In this document: one piece after another, positions 55,137-64,000 of the stretch | Layout: every line of letters begins with the position of its first letter | Numbering within the stretch: the stretch's first letter is position 1 | From: Tolypocladium sp. Sup5 PDA-1 | Taxonomy: Eukaryota; Ascomycota; Sordariomycetes; Hypocreales; Ophiocordycipitaceae | Direction of reading: 5' to 3' | DNA: 64,000 nucleotides | Assembly: GCA_000750105.3 (NCBI GenBank) | Contig: JPHH03000002.1 | Coordinates: forward strand, 1,116,001 to 1,180,000 | The notes under the pieces: generated by a model | Database searches by the model: none | The model's input: the letters and a program-made list of their open reading frames with translations, nothing else | Told to the model about the DNA's origin: nothing | Program-made: the position numbers and the translations under genes

Positions 55137-57076
55137 ATGACAGTCGCCACCACTACGGCGGAGCAGTCCGACGAACGGCTCTCCTCGGACAAGACAGAGG
55201 TCGGATCCGGCATCGTCCCCCCGGGCGCCGACATGGAAAAGACCCTGGACAAGGACGACGTCATGGATGAAAAGCCGGCGCAGGACCACGACAGCAGCGC
55301 GCCCGACGACTACCCGCATGGCCTGAAGCTCACCCTCATCATCGCGGCGCTGTGCTTGGCCGTCTTCCTCGTTGCGCTGGACCAGACGATTATCGCGCCC
55401 GCCCTGGGGGCCATCACGGCGCAGTTTCAGAGCGTCAAGGATATCGTGAGTCCCGCGTCCGGTGCGCTGCGTTGAAGCGCGGGCGGAGCTAACCGATGCA
55501 GGGCTGGTATGGCTCGGCGTATCTGCTCACGACGACGGCGCTGCAGCCCATGTACGGCGCCATCTACAAGCTCTTCAACGTCAAGCTCGTGTACCTCGGG
55601 GCCGTCTTCATCTTCGAGATTGGCAGTCTCATCTCGGCCGTGGCTCCATCGTCGACGGCGTTCATCGTGGGCCGTGCCATTGCGGGCGTGAGTGACACCA
55701 CCGCATCCACATCCAGGACAACTGACCAACCGACCTAGATTGGCACTGCCGGTCTGTTTTCCGGCTCCATTGTCATTCTCTCCCTGTCGAGTATGTCCGA
55801 CGCGCCCCGGAACCGTCACCCATCCTCATGCTGACCTTTTCAGTGCCCCTGAATAAACGCCCGCTCGTCTTCGGCCTCATCGGCGGCATGTGGGGCATCG
55901 CCTCTGTCGCCGGCCCTCTCCTCGGCGGTGCCTTTACCGAAAACGTCACCTGGCGATGGTGCTTCTACGTCAACCTGCCCATCGGCGCGGTCGCCATGCT
56001 CATCGTCTTCCTCTTCGTGCAGGTCAACCGCAACACGGCGGAGACCGAGGGCCAGTCCTTTGGCGCGCGCGTTCGTCAGCTCGACATCACGGGCACGGCC
56101 ATCTTCATCCCGGCCGTCGTCTGCCTGCTGCTCGCCCTGCAGTGGGGCGGCGCCCAGTACCCCTGGAACAGCGCGCGCATCATCGGCCTGTTTGTGGGCT
56201 TCGGGCTCATGATTGCCATCTTCATCGGCATCCAGTTCTGGCAGGGCGACAACGGCACGTTGCCGCCGCGGCTGTTCAGGAACCGCAACGTCTTCTTTGC
56301 CATGATGTTTGCCTTCTTCTTCGGCGCCGGCTTCTTCCCGCTCGTCTACTACATCTGTAAGCCCCCGTCGAAAGACCATGGGGGCTCACGCTGACCATGC
56401 AGCCCTCTACTTCCAGGCCATCCAGGGCGTCAGCGCCGTGCAGGCCGGCATCAAGATCCTGCCCCTGCTCCTCGCGACCGTCGTCATCTCCGTCCTCTCG
56501 GGCGGCATCATCTCCGCCATCGGCTACTACAACTTCGTCATCATCCCGTGCATGCTCCTCTTCACCGTCGGCTCCGGCATGATCACCACGTTTGACGTCG
56601 ACACGGGCCTCCCCGCGTGGTTCGGCTACCAGGTGCTCACGGGCCTCGGCATCGGCGCGGGCTTCCAGATCGGCGTGCTCGTGGTGCAGACGGTGCTCCC
56701 GCAGGAAATGGTCCCCGTGGGCACCGCCTGCGTGCAGTTCTTCCAGGCCCTTGGCGGCGCCATCTTCATCGCCGTCGCGCAGACGCTCTTCCAGAACGGG
56801 CTCATCGACAGCATCCAAAGGGACGGCCTGGGCATTGACGGCCACGTCTTCATCAACAGCGGCGCCTCGGAGATTAAGCAGGTGCTCGAGCAGATGCACC
56901 GCCTGGACGCCTACGACGCTGTGCTCAAGGCGTACATGGCCGGCCTGAGGCACACCTACTACATCAGCGTCGCGTGCGCCGCGTGTGCCTTTTTGATGGT
57001 GCTCGGGCTGGAGTGGCGGTCGGTCAAGAAGGGTCCGGAGAGCCAGAAGAAGGAGGCCGCCGCGGTGCCGGTCTAG
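55137..57076 (+). CDS. MFS transporter, DHA2-type (14 TM, multidrug/toxin efflux)
   Basis: A 577-residue protein from five exons: 55137-55445, 55502-55687, 55739-55790, 55844-56356 and 56403-57076. The Asp/Lys-rich N-terminus ends at YPHGLKLTLIIAALCLAVFL, the first helix, with VALDQTIIAPALGAITAQF typical of DHA2. GWYGSAYLLTTTALQPMYGA, RAIAGIGTAGLFSG, SVAGPLLGGAFTENVTWRWC (motif C) and FYVNLPIGAVAMLIVF follow. The second half has ALQWGGAQYPWNSARIIGLF and a final helix before EWRSVKKGPESQKKEAAA. Such pumps sit in the plasma membrane and often export toxic secondary metabolites or azoles; here no biosynthetic genes are adjacent, so the substrate is open. Confidence 0.94.
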
Positions 57077-57211
57077 TCGGGTTGCATTTTGGGATACCCG
57101 GCGTTGCGCACTGGAGGACATCTCCACTGACGTGCTCACTGTACAAATACCGATAATAGACGGGTGGGGATAGAATATCAACACCTTGATTCGATGAATA
57201 CTGCTCACCAT

Positions 57212-58219
57212 TCATTGCGTGTCGTCGGGGGGCCTGTCCCAGGACGTGCGCGCATCTCTCGTCGCAGCCCCCGGGTCTCTGCCCACGAAGCGGAGCACCC
57301 AGTCCTTGACCACCCTCGTCTTCTCCCGCTGCGGGTGCGTGGCCGGCTCCTTGCCCAGGCTCCTGGTCGAGTAATGCCCGCTGCCGTCGCTCCGCCACAG
57401 CAGATTGACCCTCGTCAGCCCCTTGCGCAGGCTCTGGCCGTAGACCTTGCCGCGGAAGACGTGCAGCGCGACGTTCTCCATGAGCACCACGTCCTGGCGC
57501 CGCAGGGCGACGACGCTGCTCTCCGCGGCGCGGCCGCTGGGCAGCCAAAAGGTGACGGCGAAGCCCGTGGCGGTGTCGTCGCCGACGAGCACCTCGACGA
57601 GGGAGAGCGTGGTGCCCCAGCGCGTGGTGACGGTGCGGGGCTGGGCGATGGAGAGGACGCCGACGATGAGGTTGAGGGTGACGGTCTGGGGTTGCAGGGC
57701 GGTGATGCGCTTCGCGGGGGGGATGTCCTCCAGGTCGGAGAGGTGAGAGGGGACCGGGGGGGGCGGCATGGAGCCCGGGTCGGCGGATGTGGTTGTCATG
57801 AAGGAGGTTTCCTCCGAGTCGAGGCTGTCGTCGGGCGGGGAGGACGGCAGGGAGTTGTGCTGGGCGAGGGACTGCTCGCAGAACTGCGTCAACACGGCCG
57901 CGGCGTCCTCGTCCTCGGACAGGGCCGAGTCTCGGGTAAGGGACACGCCCGCCGTGGTGAAGAAGTCGGCGCTGCCGTGGAGCGAGGCATCGTGAATGTC
58001 GTGGGCCGGGGTGAAGCCGGTGTGCAGCACTTGTCGTGTCAACGGCAGAGAGCGCCACACTGCATGCGGCGGTCGAGGGGGGAGCTCGTTGTTCGTCTCA
58101 TTCTGGATGCCGAGGAGTTCACGGAAGGGCTCGTCGAAGTGGTTCACGGTGCAGGAAGCCGAGTCGACCGATGATGCTGCCGGGGCGCCAGTGAACAGAA
58201 TCACCCGTTGCGCTTGCAT
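57212..58219 (-). CDS. OB-fold-like nucleic-acid-binding protein, unclassified
   Basis: A single exon of 335 codons, from ATG 58219 (MQAQRVILFTGAPAASSVDS) to 57212; the open frame upstream has only a GTG. The first half is probably disordered except for HFDEPFRELLGIQNE and SADFFTTAGVSLTRD. Residues about 180-300 look like one OB fold: TVTLNLIVGVLSIAQPRTVT, TLSLVEVLVGDDTATGFAVT, LRRQDVVLMENVALHVFRGK and VYGQSLRKGLTRVNLL, alternating strands with a WLPSG turn. The C-terminus is basic. I know of similar unnamed fungal OB-fold proteins but cannot place it in the RPA, shelterin, CST or shieldin families. A role on single-stranded DNA is a guess. It is convergent with the DHA2 gene (135-base gap). 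Confidence 0.75.
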   Translation of the reverse strand: MQAQRVILFTGAPAASSVDSASCTVNHFDEPFRELLGIQNETNNELPPRPPHAVWRSLPLTRQVLHTGFTPAHDIHDASLHGSADFFTTAGVSLTRDSALSEDEDAAAVLTQFCEQSLAQHNSLPSSPPDDSLDSEETSFMTTTSADPGSMPPPPVPSHLSDLEDIPPAKRITALQPQTVTLNLIVGVLSIAQPRTVTTRWGTTLSLVEVLVGDDTATGFAVTFWLPSGRAAESSVVALRRQDVVLMENVALHVFRGKVYGQSLRKGLTRVNLLWRSDGSGHYSTRSLGKEPATHPQREKTRVVKDWVLRFVGRDPGAATRDARTSWDRPPDDTQ

Positions 58220-58652
58220 GCTGTCCGGGCCAGCAGCGCATGATCCCACAGCCACGGCAGCCGACTCTCGATCCAGCGAGTAAGGCTCTTACAGCGAGGG
58301 AGCGTATCTATCGTTGAAAGAATAGACGAGATCGACCGCTTGGTGTAGGGTAGGAGTGAGGCCGACTGACTGGATTGGGTTGTTAGTGGGCATCCCCAGC
58401 ATGCGGCGTCTAGCCGAGGCACGGGTCGGATGTAACCCCGCTGCGTTGCGAACCCCAGAGTGTCGTTGGATCAACGACTGGCACTCGCCGGACTAATAAG
58501 GTAAGGCAGTCAACAATGGATCCACCAATGGGCCTCGTCTCATTCATCTCGCTGCAACCCGACTCGCTCCTGTTCCATTCATGTTATGCTGACATCTGCC
58601 TGCGATACTGCACTCGACACCAAAGCGCCGAGCCTGCCCAGGACAGGACAGC
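58220..58652. other. Bidirectional promoter, OB-fold gene / alpha-beta hydrolase
   Basis: 433 bases between divergent starts (58219 minus, 58653 plus). No motif was assigned with confidence. Confidence 0.5.
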
Positions 58653-60002
58653 ATGTCGGCATTCGACGTCGTAGAGCACACCACCAACGCCTCTCACATC
58701 AGAGAGTTCGCGCGCGCCACCGCCGAGTCGCAGGACGAGACGCTGCGGCTGGCAGTCAAGCAATATGTGCCCAAGGACAACCGCAGTCCCCGCAAGGGCG
58801 ATCTGACGGTCATTGGCGCCCATGCCAACGGCTTCCCCAAGGTGCGGCGCTCCCTACGTCTACTCGCGTGATCCGAGACTCACGGGTTCTCAGGAGCTGT
58901 ATGAACCCATGTGGGAGGAATTCTACCACGAGGCGACGAAGCGCGGGATACGCATCCGCGCCATATGGACGCTCGACGCCGCCTGGCAGGGCCGCAGCGC
59001 CGTCCTCAACCAGGGGAGGCTGGGCAACGACCGTATGCCCCCCTACTCGCGTCTCGGTATGACGGACTGACACTCGCAGCCTCCTGGAACGACTACGCCC
59101 GCGACATCGTCCAGATAATCAACACGTTTCGCATGCCGCGCCCCCTCTTCGCCATCGGCCACTCCTTTGGCGCCAACGCCGTCGTCCACGCCGCGCTGCT
59201 GCACCCGCGCCTCTTCAACGGCATGGTCCTGCTGGACCCCGTCATCGACCACTTCGACTCGACGCCCGAGTACCTCACCAAGGGCCCCGCGGGGCTGAGC
59301 ATCCACCGCCGCGACGTCTGGCCGTCGCGCAGGGCCGCCGCCGAGTCCTTTGGGCGCAGCAAGTTCTACCAGCAGTGGGACCCGCGCGTGCTGGACCGCT
59401 GGATCGAGTACGGCCTGCGCAGCGTGTCCGGCGACGAGGACGGCGAGGTGACGCTGGCGACGACGAGACACCAGGAGGTCTTTACGTACCTGCGGCCCAG
59501 CTGGCCGGCGTACGACGCCGCGGGCAAGACGCTCATCCACCCGGACCGGACGCCCGACCTCGACGTCAGGCTCAACGAAAAGGTCACCAGCTACCCCTTT
59601 TACCGCGCCGAGGGCGCCAACACCCTGGTCCGCCTGCCCAACGTCCGCCCCGCCGTGCTCTACGTCATCGGCGGCACGAGCTACACGGCGACCCCGGAGC
59701 TGTGCGCCGAGCGGACGGCGACGACGGGGACCGGCACCGGCGGCAGCGGCGGCGCCAAGAGGGGCCGCGTGAAGCAGGTGACGCACCCGGACCACGGGCA
59801 CCTGATTGCCATGGAGGCGCCGCGGTACTGCGCCAGCCAGGCGGCCGACTGGGCCAAGACCGAGCTGGATCGGTGGTGGGCCGAGGAGCGGGAGTATGAG
59901 GAGTGGACCGAGAAGCCGCTCGTGGAAAAGGTGACGGTCAGCGACGAGTACAAGAGGTACCTGGGCGTGCCGGATAGAAGCGCGGGCAAGGCCAAGATAT
60001 AG
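58653..60002 (+). CDS. Alpha/beta hydrolase (AKT2/toxin-biosynthesis-protein-like group), possible PTS1
   Basis: A 416-residue protein from three exons (58653-58841, 58894-59032, 59080-60002); introns of 52 and 47 bp restore ANGFPKELYEPMWEEF and LGNDPSWNDYARDIVQ. GAHANGFPK is the oxyanion region. The nucleophile elbow is AIGHSFGANAVVHAALLHPR, and a late His is in THPDHGHLIAMEAP. The order fits a group of fungal hydrolases often named after Alternaria AKT2-type proteins. The C-terminal tripeptide AKI is a weak peroxisomal PTS1 variant. A Thr/Gly-rich insertion (TATTGTGTGGSGGAKR) sits before the His. Substrate unknown; the family name does not imply toxin production, and no toxin cluster is present here. 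Confidence 0.85.
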
Positions 60003-60214
60003 ACCTCACGGGTGTAGAATCATGAATCAATAAACTAATCAAGGCATGCAAACGCTCGTGCTAGCAACCCAGACACCTCCCGTCGTCCATTGTCCATCCT
60101 GTCTTTGCTCAAACGAGCACCGGCGACGGTGCACCAACGCCAAGTCTACCTCAAAAGATGGGACCCCAGCGCCGAATAAGCCGTCGTACATGCCCACCGC
60201 ACACCCGTACATGC

Positions 60215-63200
60215 CTAGATGTAGTACATGCTGTTCTTCAGGGCCTCGTGCACCTGCCGGCTCGCCATGACGCCGGCCGCGCCCGGGCCCGGGCCCGCGG
60301 CGGTCGACACGCTCTCCGCGTCACTAACATCGAAGATCTCGGGCCGATGCGCGCGGGCCCGCTCGCAGACGATGTCGGCGTAGTACGCCGGCGGGCAGAT
60401 GCTCACGGCCTTGGTGGCGCGGCCGTAGAGGTAGCACAGCTCGTGGGTCAGGCGCTCGAGCTCGTTGGCGGCCGTGGCCTTGTACTTTGCGCGGAAGATC
60501 TCGTCGAGCAGCACCGTGTAGTGCGCGGGCCGGGCGGTGCCCTTGAGCGCGTGGTGCGCGGTGAGGAAGAAGTCCCAGTAGCGCGCCTGGGTGACGCCGC
60601 GGTCGACGACGGTGCCGTTGCGGACGTTGCCGGAGCCGGACATGTCGTCGGCGCTCGTGGGGAAGAAGCGCGTCTGGTGGCGCTTGACGGAGACGACGAT
60701 GGTCAGCTTGGGCTGGGCCTTGGGCGGGTACTTTGCGCGGCAGGCCTCGCGGATGGACGGCAGCTCCTGCTCGAGCACCTGGGCGAACTGGCCCTCGGAG
60801 ACGCCGTCGCGGAAGATGACGACGTTGTCGGGCAGGTGGCCGGCGTTGTGCTTCTGCCAGAGCTCGAGGCGCGACTTGAAGGCGTCGACGAGGCGCCCGC
60901 TGAGCATCTCCTGCTTGGCCGGCTGCTCCCACGACACGGCGGGCCACTGGCCGAGGGCCTTGTCGACGCTGGCCACGAGCCCGACGAGGCTCGGCGCCTC
61001 GCTGCCCTCCCTGGCGGGTATGTTGGTCGGGTGCGTGACGTCGTAGCCCGCGATCATGGTGCGGCCCTCGCGCAGCAGGCCAAAGTCGTCGCGCAGCTGG
61101 TGGTTGACGCCGCCCGCCTTGAGGTTGATCTTGAGCCCGACGTTGGCCCAGTACATGGGGTTGTACTCCTTCTTCATGTGCACGGCCGTGGTGACGCTCG
61201 TGTGGATGCCCCAGGTGCAGTCGCCCAGCGTCTTGATCTTGGGGTACAGGCCCTGGCTGTCCTTTTCCGTCAGGATGAAGATGATGTACTGCACGCGCTG
61301 CTCCCGAGCCCACCTGAAGAAGCCCTCGAGCTGGCCGCCGGGCTCCATGGCGTCCTCCCAGCGCATGAAGGCCTTGCCGTGCGGCGGCAGCATGGGCGTC
61401 TCCTTGATGCGGATGCCGGAGCCGGCGATGAAGGCGGCGAACTGCTTGATGGTCGACACCTCGACGGGCGCGTCCAGCTCGCCGTTGCGCCCGGTCTTGA
61501 GGATGTTGAGGTAGGCCCAGCGCTCGATCATGGCGCCGGAGCGCACCACGCGCACGTTCTTCATGTTCCAGCTGCCGTCGCGCGGCTGCACGTCGGAGCG
61601 CTTCTGCTGGTGGCTGACGTAGCTGATCATGGGCACGTTGAGCACGCGGCCGTTGACGGTGAGCAGGCTCTTGTCGACGGACACGCCGAAGCGGCCCAGC
61701 CCGGCGTCGTCGAGGCCGAGCGTCTTGCGGGCGTCGGTGCTGATGGACAGCGCGTTGGCGTACGGCGAGCGGCAGGCCACGTCGAGCATCGCCGTCGTCT
61801 CGTTCATCGTCAGCTTGGCCTTGACCGACTGGCCGGGCTGGATCTCGACGAGCTCGGCGGGGAAGAGCGTGGGCTTGTCGGGGCGGCCGAGGTTGACGAG
61901 GGGGTAGTCCTTGAGGGATCGCTTATACTCTGCGGCGTCGGACCGTGTTAGTTAGTCTCCTCATCACGCGAACCGGGCATCGGGGGCAACTCGCTCTGCT
62001 GAAAGTACTCAAAGACGGTAATGTACCGACCGCCCCCCTTGCCGTCGTCCATGAAGAACTTGACCTGCTTCGGGCCCGGGTACTCGAAGCCCGGCATGAA
62101 CTGGAGCGGCATGCCGTCGGCGGGCTTCTTCCGCGAGAGCTCCGACGCCGCCACGATGCCGTGGATGGACTTTGTCTTGCGCACCGACCGGCCGTCCGCC
62201 AGCAGAAAGTCCACCCAGACGCGCGTCTTGGGCATGAACTTGGCAAAGGCGCGCATCTTGCGCATCTCGAAGCCGCTGCCGGCCTGCGTGGGCCCCAGGC
62301 GGAAGCTGTCAAACAGCTGGTCCAGCTTGCCCGAGACGCGGAAGACGCCGTGCGTGACGTTTGCGTTGAGCAGCAGCCGGCCCGTGCCGAGGCGCGCCGA
62401 CTGGAAGAAGCCGCGCGCCGCGACGAGCGCGTGGTGGTCCTGGAAGAGGTTCGCCGTCGCCTTGTCCGCGCCGAACGGGAAGAAGCGCGCGCTGCCGACC
62501 GCCGCGATCTGGTGCAGCTTGGAGCGCGGGCCGTGGCCGAAGACGACATTGAGCGCGTCCACGGCCTCCGGGTACTTGGGGAACACGGCGTCGTTGGGCC
62601 CGTCGTTCATGGTCCCGAGGTACCGGAGCAGGGCATCGACGGGCGCCTCGGTCGGCCCGTGGACAGTCACCTCGATGATGTCCCACTTCTCCGAGGCCGT
62701 CTCGACCGGCAGCCGGATCCGCAGCGGGTTCTCGGCCAGCGCGAGCCTCTGAAGCGAGACGAGCTGGCTCTTGTACTCGGTGGCCAGCACGAGCGTCTTG
62801 TCGGCCGCCGTGAGCGTGCGGATGAGCTCCTGGCACGCAAAGTACAGCTTGCGGCCCTTGACGTCGCGGCCCTGCGGCTTGGCCGCCGTCTTCTCCTTCT
62901 TGTCGTCGGCGCTGCTCTCCGTCGCCACCTGCGCGAACTCGAGGCTGTACTTGTACAGCACCGCGGGCTTGACGTTGACGCGGAAGTAGTTGGCCCACAG
63001 GCGGACGTGCTTGCCGCCGGTGCCGAACGCGGGCCGGAGGGGGAACAGGTCCCTGGAGTTGGCCTCGGCGGTGCTGCCGGACTGCGACTGGAGGGTGACC
63101 TTGCCCATCTGGGAGGTCAGGCCGGCCATGGACGTGGCCTGGGCCTTGATGACGTCGTCTTCGAGCGTCGTGATGTCGTCGTCGGGGGCGGGAGAGGTCC

Positions 63201-63620
63201 CGTTGATGCTGCTCGACGTGTCAGTGAGAGGAACGGGGGATGTGCCGCAGGGAACGCATACTCAAAGGCCATTGCTGTCGTCGGATCGCGGCCTCCGCCT
63301 CCGCCTCCGCCTCCACGGCCACCTCCCCGGCCGCCGCCTCCACGACCGCGATCTCCTCCGTAGCCGCCGCCGCCATAGCCGCCTCCTCGGCCTCCGCGAT
63401 CGCCTCCCCCCCCGCCGTAGCCGCCGCCGCCCCGGCCACCACGGTCTCCTCCCCCGCCGTAGCCGCCGCCCCGGCCTCCGCGATCACCTCCTCCATAGCC
63501 GCCGCCGCCGCCGCCGCCTCCGCCACCGCGATCTCCTCCGAAGCCGCCTCGACTGCCGCCGCGGTTGCCACCACCACCGCGTCCTCCACCGCGTCCGCCG
63601 CCTCGACCACGATCAGCCAT
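60215..63620 (-). CDS. qde-2: Argonaute (QDE-2/Ago1 type) with RGG-repeat N-terminus
   Basis: A 1102-residue protein from three exons: 63620-63262, 63208-61974 and 61929-60215. The first intron (53 bp, GTATGC..GAGCAG) joins AMAFD to INGTSPAPDDD. The second is very short (44 bp, GTTCGC..CGCAG, branch CTAACTAAC); a 38-bp version with GTGATG is the alternative. Residues 1 to about 115 are RGG/GGYGG repeats. The N, PAZ, MID and PIWI domains follow, with GLYPKIKTLGDCTW (MID) and LKINLKAGGVNHQL. PIWI catalytic Asp residues are near 828 (GYDVTHP), 906 (FRDGVSEGQ) and 1050 (YYADIV), a DDD set consistent with slicing. The end SMYYI is typical. It binds small RNAs in quelling/RNAi. Confidence 0.94.
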
Positions 63621-64000
63621 CGTGGTATCAGAGATTTCCAAGATGTCGTGTCGACCAGGCTGTGCAGGTTGCAGAAGGAGAAGACGAAGAGTGAAGTTGT
63701 GAACAGATACAAACCCGCGGGGCACAGGGGCACACAGGGCCTTTATAGCAAACCGGTTGTGACGAGGGAAGCGAAGAGAGGTGAATGGGGTGTTGTGCAG
63801 AGGGTGGCGTGAATCCGTCCAATTCACGGCGCCGGGGGTGAATAGAGCAAAGCCGGTGAGCGGGATGTCGTTGCTCGGGAATACTGGGGTCCCTGACGTG
63901 CCGGCCAGGGGGTGTGGGTCTAAGCGAGCCTCACGATTGACAGCCCGGGAGATGCGATGGATGCGATGGGAGGGAAGAGGAGAGAGGGATGGGGGAGCAA
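63621..64000. other. Argonaute promoter region
   Basis: 380 bases upstream of the Argonaute start, to the window end. TATAAAG on the minus strand (63741-63747) lies about 120 bases before the ATG and may be the TATA box. Confidence 0.5.

Noticed and set aside
55137..60002. DHA2 efflux pump, OB-fold gene and AKT2-like hydrolase as part of a toxin or secondary-metabolite cluster
   Set aside because: There is no synthase, P450 set or pathway regulator nearby; the neighbours are TRAPPC11 and Argonaute.
60158..61951. A 597-codon open frame on the plus strand opposite the Argonaute gene
   Set aside because: It is antisense to conserved PIWI/MID coding sequence, biased in composition (Arg/Val/Leu/Gly runs) and matches no family; GC-rich genes often leave the opposite strand open.
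61945..63363. A 472-codon plus-strand open frame opposite the Argonaute N-terminal half
   Set aside because: Same explanation; it is the mirror of real coding sequence and includes Pro/Arg runs from the RGG-coding repeat.

Overview
The window looks like nuclear DNA of a filamentous ascomycete, most likely a Sordariomycete and probably Hypocreales. The evidence is GC-rich coding sequence, many short introns (mostly 44-115 bp, GT..AG with CTAAC/CTGAC-type branch sites), and a gene set typical of Pezizomycotina: AcuK-type zinc cluster regulator, Yap1, GRG-1/CCG-1, FMP52, DUF3632 and an Argonaute. Intron and exon boundaries below were placed by eye from splice signals, reading-frame closure and family resemblance; no alignment or search was run.

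Layout. 0-10 kb: 3' end of a C2H2 zinc-finger regulator (+), DsbA/FrnE-like oxidoreductase (+), TFIIE beta (-), cytochrome b5 (-), actin-capping protein alpha (-), BCKDH E1 beta (-). 10-22 kb: membrane GH5 exo-beta-1,3-glucanase (+), a patch of minus-strand gene relics (isoaspartyl methyltransferase piece, DUF6546 C-terminus, two unidentified fragments), a DHA1-type MFS transporter (+), a 2.9 kb gene-free stretch with a 16-bp minisatellite, AcuK/Ert1-type gluconeogenesis activator (+). 22-29.3 kb: riboflavin kinase (-), FMP52 (-), RING protein (+), DUF3632 protein (-), SDR (-), a small predicted mitochondrial protein (-). 29.3-34.4 kb: 5.1 kb with no gene I can support. 34.4-46 kb: YANK/STK32-type kinase (+), Yap1 (-), GRG-1 (-), BSD-domain protein (+), TSR2 (-). 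46-64 kb: HSL-type lipase/esterase (+), mitochondrial ribosomal protein mL41/MRPL27 (-), TRAPPC11 (+), DHA2-type MFS transporter (+), an unclassified OB-fold-like protein (-), an alpha/beta hydrolase (+), and a QDE-2/Ago-type Argonaute (-).

The genes are mainly dispersed housekeeping and regulatory genes, not a cluster. Loose themes are carbon and energy metabolism (AcuK, GRG-1, BCKDH, riboflavin kinase, cytochrome b5), oxidative-stress control (Yap1), and membrane traffic or secretion (TRAPPC11). I see no biosynthetic gene cluster, complete transposon, CRISPR array, rRNA or tRNA gene. The most unusual items are the chimeric relic patch at 12.56-14.06 kb, the OB-fold-like orphan, the Argonaute with its very short second intron and DDD catalytic residues, and an in-frame GC-AG intron in the capping-protein gene.
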